Assembly: GCA_910577315.1 (NCBI GenBank)
Contig: CAJTME010000008.1
Location: 1 to 64,000, forward strand
Direction: 5' to 3'
DNA from: an uncultured Muribaculaceae bacterium
GTDB lineage: Bacteria; Bacteroidota; Bacteroidia; Bacteroidales; Muribaculaceae
DNA length: 64,000 nucleotides
The first letter of the stretch is position 1. Each line of letters starts with the position of its first letter. The translations under genes and the position numbers were made by a program. The notes beneath the pieces were generated by a model that made no database searches, was not told the DNA's origin, and saw nothing but the letters and a program-made list of their open reading frames with translations. This document shows positions 58,550 to 64,000 of this stretch, piece after piece.

Positions 58550-59872
58550 ATGGATAAGATTCAAGTCAATATCAAAGATGTGCTTCAGACGGTCAGCAAG
58601 GCCGACATCGAAGCCCTGCAGGGCGCAGCCCGCGCAAGTCTGGCCAAACTTACCGACGGAACCGGCCTCGGCGCCGATTTCCTCGGCTGGGTGAAGCTTC
58701 CCACCACCACTCCCGACGCTCTTCTCGACGACATCACCGCCACGGCAGCCTCGCTCCGCGAGAACTGCGACGTTGTTGTCTGCATCGGCATCGGCGGCAG
58801 CTATCTCGGCGCCAAAGCCGTGCTTGAAGCCCTCGGCAACGCCATGGGCGTGGCCAACGGTCCCCAGATTCTTTTCGCCGGCCAGAACATCGGCGAGGAC
58901 TACCTCTTTGAACTTCAGGAATACCTCCGCGGCAAGCGTTTCGGTATCATCGTGATTTCCAAGTCGGGCACCACCACCGAGCCCGCCATCGCTTTCCGTC
59001 TTCTCAAGGCCCAGCTCGAGGAGCAGGCCGGACGCGAAGCCGCCGGCAAGCTCATCGTGGCCATCACCGACGCCAAGCGCGGCGCCCTGCGCTCGCTCGC
59101 AACCACCGAGGGCTACAAGACCTATGTCATCGACGACAACGTGGGCGGCCGTTTCTCGGTGCTCAGCCCCGTCGGCCTGCTTCCCATCGCAGTGGGCGGC
59201 TATGACATCAAGGCCCTCATGGCCGGCGCACGCGCAATGGAAGAAGGCACACTCACCGGCGCCGACACCTCGGCCCTTCTCTATGCCGAGACCCGCAACG
59301 CCCTCTACCGCGCCGGCAAGAAGATTGAGATTCTTGTAAACTACAACCCCAAGCTCCATTACTTCGGCGAATGGTGGAAACAGCTCTACGGCGAGAGCGA
59401 GGGCAAGGACCACAAGGGTATCTTCCCCGCAGCTGTCGACAACTCCACCGACCTCCATTCGATGGGCCAGTGGATTCAGGACGGCGAGCGCACCATCTTC
59501 GAGACCGTCATCTCGGTTGAACGCCAGCGTCACGAAGTGCGCATCCCCACTGATGCCGAAAATCTCGACGGCCTCAACTACCTGGCCGGCAAGCGCGTAG
59601 ACGAGGTAAACAAGATGGCCGAACTCGGCACCCGCATCGCCCACGTTGACGGCGGCGTGCCCAACATGCAGATTCTTCTCCCCGCTCTCGAGGAGCAGTA
59701 TCTGGGCCAGCTCATCTACTTCTTCGAGGCTGCCTGCGGCATCAGCGGCTACATCCTCGAGGTCAACCCCTTCAACCAGCCCGGCGTGGAAGACTACAAG
59801 CGCAACATGTTCGCGCTTCTCGAAAAGCCCGGTTATGAGAAGGAAACCGAGGCCATCAAGGCAAAAATCTAA
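58550..59872 (+). CDS. pgi: Glucose-6-phosphate isomerase
   Basis: Interconverts glucose 6-phosphate and fructose 6-phosphate. 440 residues, the short bacterial form. Motifs: CIGIGGSYLGAKAVLEAL, the phosphate loop SKSGTTTEPA, GESEGKDHKGIFPA and, near the C-terminus, NPFNQPGVEDYKRNMFALL. Codon use is strongly biased to C-ending codons, consistent with high expression. Confidence 0.98.
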   Translation: MDKIQVNIKDVLQTVSKADIEALQGAARASLAKLTDGTGLGADFLGWVKLPTTTPDALLDDITATAASLRENCDVVVCIGIGGSYLGAKAVLEALGNAMGVANGPQILFAGQNIGEDYLFELQEYLRGKRFGIIVISKSGTTTEPAIAFRLLKAQLEEQAGREAAGKLIVAITDAKRGALRSLATTEGYKTYVIDDNVGGRFSVLSPVGLLPIAVGGYDIKALMAGARAMEEGTLTGADTSALLYAETRNALYRAGKKIEILVNYNPKLHYFGEWWKQLYGESEGKDHKGIFPAAVDNSTDLHSMGQWIQDGERTIFETVISVERQRHEVRIPTDAENLDGLNYLAGKRVDEVNKMAELGTRIAHVDGGVPNMQILLPALEEQYLGQLIYFFEAACGISGYILEVNPFNQPGVEDYKRNMFALLEKPGYEKETEAIKAKI

Positions 59873-59890
59873 GAATTAAGACCATACATT

Positions 59891-59937
59891 ATGCACAATT
59901 CACGCCGCGCGATGAACCAGTGGCGTGGGTTGTGCAT
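59891..59937. repeat. Inverted repeat between pgi and murI
   Basis: ATGCACAA..CACGCC (59891-59906) pairs with GGCGTG..TTGTGCAT (59922-59937), with 2-nt internal mismatches on both sides. No T-run follows, so this is either a weak terminator of pgi or a copy of the ATTATGCA-type repeats seen elsewhere. Confidence 0.6.
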
Positions 59938-59964
59938 TATTCATACCGTACATCCCCGTAATTT

Positions 59965-60774
59965 ATGATAGGCGTTTTTGACTCGGGTTACGGCGGACTG
60001 ACCATCCTCCGCGAACTCCGGCACAAGCTGCCGGAGGCTGATTTTCTGTATCTCGGCGACAATGCCCGTGCGCCATACGGCACGCGCTCGTTCGACCTTG
60101 TCTATAAGTTCACGCTGCAGGCGGTGAGGCGTCTTTTCGATGAAGGCTGCCATCTGGTGATTCTGGCCTGCAACACCGCGTCGGCCAAGGCGCTGCGCTC
60201 GATTCAACAGCGAGATCTGCCGCACATCGACCCCTCGCGGCGTGTGCTCGGGGTGATACGCCCGACGGTCGAGGCCCTCGGCGCCGCTTCATCGACTGGC
60301 CACATCGGCCTGGTCGGCACCCCCGGCACCATAGCGTCGCAATCCTACAACCTTGAGATTGAGAAACTCTATCCCGGATTCAGGACCTTCACACACGCGT
60401 GTCCCATGTGGGTGCCGCTGGTGGAGTATGGCGAGGCTGCCGGCGACGGCGCCGACTATTTCGTCAGGAAGGACATCGGGGCGTTGCTCAGCCAGTCGGC
60501 CGACATCGACACGCTCATACTGGGCTGCACGCATTATCCCCTGCTGCTTCCCAAAATAGAAAAATACGTGCCCGCGGGCGTGAAGATTCTCAACCAGGGC
60601 CGCATCGTGGCCGACTCGCTGGTCGATTATCTGCGACGCCATCCCGAGATGGACGCCAAGATAACACGGGGCTCAGCCGTGCGCTACCTCACCACCGAGC
60701 GCGCCGACAAATTCTCGACCCTCGCCTCGCTCTTCCTCGGCCAACCCGTCGATGCCGAACAGATAGTGCTCTGA
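59965..60774 (+). CDS. murI: Glutamate racemase
   Basis: Makes D-glutamate for peptidoglycan. 269 residues. DSGYGGLTILREL (6-18, first catalytic region), GDNARAPYGTRS, the two catalytic cysteines in LACNTASAKAL and LGCTHYPLLLPK. Complete at both ends. The terminator immediately downstream is shared with the converging LRR gene. Confidence 0.96.
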   Translation: MIGVFDSGYGGLTILRELRHKLPEADFLYLGDNARAPYGTRSFDLVYKFTLQAVRRLFDEGCHLVILACNTASAKALRSIQQRDLPHIDPSRRVLGVIRPTVEALGAASSTGHIGLVGTPGTIASQSYNLEIEKLYPGFRTFTHACPMWVPLVEYGEAAGDGADYFVRKDIGALLSQSADIDTLILGCTHYPLLLPKIEKYVPAGVKILNQGRIVADSLVDYLRRHPEMDAKITRGSAVRYLTTERADKFSTLASLFLGQPVDAEQIVL

Positions 60775-60801
60775 CCTCGGTTCCGCTTGCATAACGGTAA
60801 C

Positions 60802-60835
60802 AAAAAAGCTGATTCGCGGTGAATCAGCTTTTTCT
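60802..60835. terminator. Bidirectional terminator between murI and the LRR gene
   Basis: AAGCTGATTC (60806-60815) and GAATCAGCTT (60821-60830) form a perfect stem flanked by A6 on one side and T5 on the other, so it functions on both strands. Confidence 0.88.
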
Positions 60836-60855
60836 ATTTATGGAATTTAGGGCCG

Positions 60856-62436
60856 TTATTTGCGGATGAGGGAGGGGGTGCCGGATGTGGTTTTGATGTA
60901 GATTTGGCCGGGGGCAGGGTGGGTTACTTTTCTGCCGTTCAGGTCGAAGTAGGCGTCATGAGCGTCGGGCTGGCCGAGGGCGGCGTCCATTATCGAGAGG
61001 GTGCCGTCGTTGATTGAGCGGAAACGGCTCCATTCGGCGGCGCTGCGGTAGGCTTCCACCGAGTTCTCGGGGACGGTGAGGGGCGCTTCGTCGTAGGTGA
61101 CGGTGCTGAACACATTGGTTCCCATAGAGGCGGGTACGGCTCCGAGAGCCTTGACCGAGCGGATGTTGATGGCGCCGTAGAACGCCTTTGCGCCGATGGA
61201 CGTCACGGTTGCGGGCAGAGTCAGGTCGAGCTCCTCGTACGAACCGAAGGCTTCTTCGCCGATGGTTGTGAGACCTTCGGCAAAGTTTATGGTGGCGAGG
61301 TCGTCGCAATAGCTGAATGCGCGGGCCTGGATGGTGCGCAGGGATGAGGGGAAAGTGGCCGTGGTGATGTAGTAGCAGCCGTTGAAGGCGTCGGTGCCGA
61401 TGGTCTGTACGCCTTCGGGTATGGTGATGGACGTGAGGCCGCTGAGGTTGAACATTGAGGCAGGGATGGTTGTGAGGGTGGGGGCGAGGGTTACGGACCG
61501 CAGGCCATAGCAGCGGGCGAAGGTGCGCGGGCCCACGTTGACGGCGCTGCGGGGGAGGGTGACGGAGGTGAGCGAAGTACATTCCTCAAAGGCAGCTTCG
61601 CCGATGGTGGTGATTCCCTCGCCCAGCACGAGGGTGTGGTTGGTGCCGAGGGTGAAGGCGAATTTGCCGATGGTGGTCACGGTGCCGGGAATGGTGAGCG
61701 AGGGAGTGTGGTGGTTGCAGAAGGCGGCCTCGCCGATGGTCTTGACCGACGCTGGAATGACGATGTTCTCGACGGGGCAGTTTTCAAAGGCGCTCTGGGG
61801 AATCGCGGTGAGGGAGGAGGAGAGGCTGATGGACTTGAGCGATTCGCAGTCCTTGAAGGCCTCTACGCCGAGGGTCTTGAGGCTGTTGGGGAGGTTGGCG
61901 CCGGAGAGGGCCTCGCACCACCAGAAGGCGTAGTCGCCGATTTCGGTGATGTTGCGGCCGAAAGTGACGGTCTTGAGCTTATGGTTGGCCTTGAAGGCGT
62001 TGGCACGGATGATTTCGAGGCTTTCGGGGAGGGTTACGGAGGTGAGCTCGGTGTTGTAGAAGGCGGCGTTGCCGATGATCTGCAGGCGTTCTGAGAACTT
62101 GACGGTTTTCACGCCGGTGTCGGCGAAAGCGCTCGAGCCGACGGTCTCGATATAGTTGCCCATGATGACAGAGGTGAGTTCGGTGCATCCGTTGAAGGCG
62201 TTGGAGGCGATGGACGTCACTTTGTAGTTCTCGCCTTTGTAGAGGATTTCGTCGGGAATCTCGACTTTCTTGATGGTGTAGTCGTCGCCGCATCCCTGCA
62301 CTGAGGCGCGGTGGTTGCTGGTGTTGCAGCTGTAGATGACCTTGTTGATTGTGACTTTTGCAGCGCGTGCCGTCACGGCCGGCATTACGAGCAGGGCCGC
62401 CGTAAGGAGAGCGGCCGCAGATTTAAAGAACTTCAT
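60856..62436 (-). CDS. BspA-type leucine-rich repeat secreted protein
   Basis: 526 residues with signal peptide MKFFKSAAALLTAALLVMPA. About 15 LRR_5 (BspA/Treponema pallidum type) repeats of about 22-24 residues, consensus LTSVTLPxSLxxIGxxAFxxC, run from about 70 to 440. A degenerate beta domain and a T9SS-like tail follow (AYFDLNGRKVTHPAPGQIYI, then SLIRK). BspA-like proteins mediate adhesion to host or bacterial surfaces. Predicted cell-surface location. The promoter is 97 bp upstream. Confidence 0.92.
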   Translation of the reverse strand: MKFFKSAAALLTAALLVMPAVTARAAKVTINKVIYSCNTSNHRASVQGCGDDYTIKKVEIPDEILYKGENYKVTSIASNAFNGCTELTSVIMGNYIETVGSSAFADTGVKTVKFSERLQIIGNAAFYNTELTSVTLPESLEIIRANAFKANHKLKTVTFGRNITEIGDYAFWWCEALSGANLPNSLKTLGVEAFKDCESLKSISLSSSLTAIPQSAFENCPVENIVIPASVKTIGEAAFCNHHTPSLTIPGTVTTIGKFAFTLGTNHTLVLGEGITTIGEAAFEECTSLTSVTLPRSAVNVGPRTFARCYGLRSVTLAPTLTTIPASMFNLSGLTSITIPEGVQTIGTDAFNGCYYITTATFPSSLRTIQARAFSYCDDLATINFAEGLTTIGEEAFGSYEELDLTLPATVTSIGAKAFYGAINIRSVKALGAVPASMGTNVFSTVTYDEAPLTVPENSVEAYRSAAEWSRFRSINDGTLSIMDAALGQPDAHDAYFDLNGRKVTHPAPGQIYIKTTSGTPSLIRK

Positions 62437-62532
62437 GATGATATTGTGTATAACAGAATTGTATTCTCACAAATAAATATAAATGGCTCACAGAATTGAC
62501 AGGCTGTTATGAAGCGCACTGTTAATCTGCGG

Positions 62533-62563
62533 CAAAGGTACGAATTTATTTGAACCTGTGCAA
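62533..62563 (-). promoter_or_regulatory. Promoter of the LRR gene
   Basis: On the minus strand TTG (62561-62563) and TACCTTTG (62533-62540) are 20 bp apart, giving a leader of about 90 nt. Confidence 0.65.
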
Positions 62564-62574
62564 GTCGCTCCCGG

Positions 62575-63921
62575 TCAGGAGTTTTGGATGAGGATGCCGT
62601 TGAGGCGGCGGTAGAGGTCGAGGGCGTAGACGTCGGTCATGGCGCTGACGTGGTCGAGGACGGCCTGGATGCGGCCGAAAAGGGTGGGCGCCTGCACATC
62701 GTACTGGTCGGGGAATTTTGCCATGAGCAGGCGCGAGTAGTTGAGTTCGGGATGGATGACGGCCTCGGTGAGTTTTTCGAGCAGGAAGGTGATGATGCGG
62801 TTGCCGGCGAGTTCGATGTCGACGACGTCGCCCGAGCGGTAAATCTTGCTCCACGACAGGTCGTTGCAGCGCGCGTAGCCCTGACGTTCGAGGTCGGGGA
62901 TGTGGTCGAGTAGCGGGCCCTGCATCGTGCCGGCGAGGATGTCGTCCTCGTTGGCGAGGAAAGCCTCGGCGCAGCGCTGCACCAGGATGCCGACCACACA
63001 CGAACGCAGGTAGGCGATTTTTTCGTTGGGGTCGGTGACCATGTCCATGACTTCCCGCATCTTGTCCTGCCGCTCGGGGGGGAAGAACGACAGGAAGGCG
63101 TCGATAACCTCGCGGGTCGACAGAATCTTGAGCTTGTGGGCGTCCTCGATGTCCATCACCTCATAGCAGATGTCGTCGGCGGCCTCGACTATGTAGACCA
63201 GCGGGTGACGGGCATAGCGTGTTTCCCCGCCGGGGCCGGGGAGGGGCAGCAGGCCCAGTTCGGCGGCGACTTTCTCGAAGTCGGCTTTTTCGGAGGTGAA
63301 GAAGCCGAACTTGTTTTTAGAGGCGAGGCGGCTTTCAAAGGGGTATTTGACGATTGAGGCGAGGGTTGAGTAGGTCATGGCGAAGCCCCCGCGGCGGCGT
63401 CCCTTGAACTGGTGGGTGAGGACGCGGAAGGCGTTGGCGTTGCCCTCAAAGTGGGTGAGGTCGGCCCACTCGGCCTCGCTGAGCTGGGGCTGGAGCGCCT
63501 TGCCGGCGCCCTCGCTGAAAAATGTCGAGATGGCTTTCTCGCCCGAGTGGCCGAAGGGTGGATTGCCGAGGTCGTGGGCGAGGCAGGCGGCGGCGACGAT
63601 GTCGCCGATGTGGTTGAAGGCCTCGAGCCAGTCGGCGCCGGCATAGCGGGCGCGCAGCCCGGTGGCAATCTCGTCGGCCATCGACTTGCCGACGCAGGCC
63701 ACCTCCATCGAGTGTGTGAGGCGGTTGTGGACGAAAATGCTGCCCGGCAGGGGGAAGACCTGGGTCTTGTTCTGCAGACGCCGGAAGGGCGAGGAGAAGA
63801 CGAGGCGGTCGTAGTCGCGGCGGAAGTCGGTGCGTATTCCGTTCTTGCGCGGGTCGTGGTAGTCTTCGAGGCCGAAGCGTTTGTCGCTTATCAGGCGCGG
63901 CCATTGCATTTTCATTTCCAT
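62575..63921 (-). CDS. dgt: Deoxyguanosinetriphosphate triphosphohydrolase-like protein
   Basis: HD-domain dNTP triphosphohydrolase: releases triphosphate from dGTP or other dNTPs. 448 residues. R-rich N-terminus with FSSPFRRLQNKTQVFP (42-57), then the HD metal site: H70 (NRLTHSMEVA), H116-D117 (LAHDLGNPPFGHSGE) and a later Asp in EAADDICYEVMD. Substrate specificity and oligomeric type cannot be read from sequence. Some relatives take part in phage defence by dNTP depletion, but this clade is housekeeping-like. Confidence 0.93.
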   Translation of the reverse strand: MEMKMQWPRLISDKRFGLEDYHDPRKNGIRTDFRRDYDRLVFSSPFRRLQNKTQVFPLPGSIFVHNRLTHSMEVACVGKSMADEIATGLRARYAGADWLEAFNHIGDIVAAACLAHDLGNPPFGHSGEKAISTFFSEGAGKALQPQLSEAEWADLTHFEGNANAFRVLTHQFKGRRRGGFAMTYSTLASIVKYPFESRLASKNKFGFFTSEKADFEKVAAELGLLPLPGPGGETRYARHPLVYIVEAADDICYEVMDIEDAHKLKILSTREVIDAFLSFFPPERQDKMREVMDMVTDPNEKIAYLRSCVVGILVQRCAEAFLANEDDILAGTMQGPLLDHIPDLERQGYARCNDLSWSKIYRSGDVVDIELAGNRIITFLLEKLTEAVIHPELNYSRLLMAKFPDQYDVQAPTLFGRIQAVLDHVSAMTDVYALDLYRRLNGILIQNS

Positions 63922-63953
63922 ATTGCTTCTTTTGGGAGTTGGGCGGGAGGAGG

Positions 63954-64000
63954 TCAGATAAACGAAAAACGGACAAGCGCGTCGAAAGGTTTGCCGTGCG
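63954..64000 (-). CDS. Possible 3' end of a gene continuing beyond the window
   Basis: On the minus strand a frame enters from the right edge and ends in TGA at 63956-63954 with the residues HGKPFDALVRFSFI. An RFSF-type end is common for outer-membrane barrels, but only about 15 codons are visible. The stop is 33 bp upstream of the dgt start. Confidence 0.35.
   Translation of the reverse strand, partial: HGKPFDALVRFSFI

Noticed and set aside
62575..63921. dgt as a phage-defence dGTPase
   Set aside because: Family members can act in defence, but the full-length housekeeping form and the absence of associated defence genes give no specific support.

Overview
This 64 kb window looks like chromosomal DNA from a high-GC member of the Bacteroidales, most plausibly a Muribaculaceae-type gut bacterium. 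The evidence is the many -7 boxes of the form TAnnTTTG (often with a TTG/TTTG element about 20 bp upstream), secreted proteins with type IX secretion (T9SS)-like C-terminal modules, and lineage-typical families (DUF2795, DUF1573, DUF2723, DUF6056, BspA-like leucine-rich repeats, orphan AraC regulators). The genus assignment is inference. I found no rRNA, tRNA, CRISPR array, prophage or insertion sequence.

Layout. 1-5.2 kb: membrane pyrophosphatase hppA, a 195-bp tandem hairpin repeat, a frameshifted LOG-family gene overlapping a cobalamin adenosyltransferase, a DUF2795 protein, and purN. 5.3-8.5 kb: a secreted protein, a lipoprotein and an endonuclease I-fold protein that has lost its catalytic residues. 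8.7-18 kb: pfkA, an Ig-like lipoprotein, small unknowns, an AT-rich acyltransferase and an AddA-type helicase-nuclease. 18-24 kb: secreted proteins, a kilobase of palindromic repeats, an AraC regulator and pdxB. 25-31 kb: purD, an MFS transporter behind a paired direct repeat, a PatB/MalY-type lyase, aroA and an orphan metal ABC permease. 31-39.8 kb: lipoproteins, rlmL, an outer-membrane protein, more repeats, an AT-rich toxin-antitoxin pair, msrAB and a carbonic anhydrase. 39.9-45.3 kb: an operon of a DUF2723 glycosyltransferase, a polysaccharide deacetylase and queG. 45.3-45.9 kb: a non-coding stretch with two promoter-terminator units that look like small RNA genes. 46-53 kb: comF, a response regulator, recA, tcdA, mgtE, rsmA. 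53.5-55.3 kb: an AAA ATPase coupled to a predicted PD-(D/E)XK nuclease. 55.4-64 kb: meaB, DUF1573, DUF6056, pgi, murI, an LRR surface protein and dgt.

Most genes are core metabolism (purines, glycolysis, shikimate, pyridoxal phosphate, peptidoglycan) or translation quality (rlmL, rsmA, queG, tcdA). Three point to cobalamin use: the adenosyltransferase, MeaB (methylmalonyl-CoA mutase chaperone) and QueG. Five or six secreted proteins carry T9SS-like tails although no T9SS machinery is encoded here. The strongest candidates for undescribed biology are the ATPase-nuclease pair, the small RNA units at 45.3-45.9 kb, and the two dispersed hairpin repeat families, one with compensatory stem changes and one with an inverted core. 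All family assignments come from reading motifs; no database search was run.
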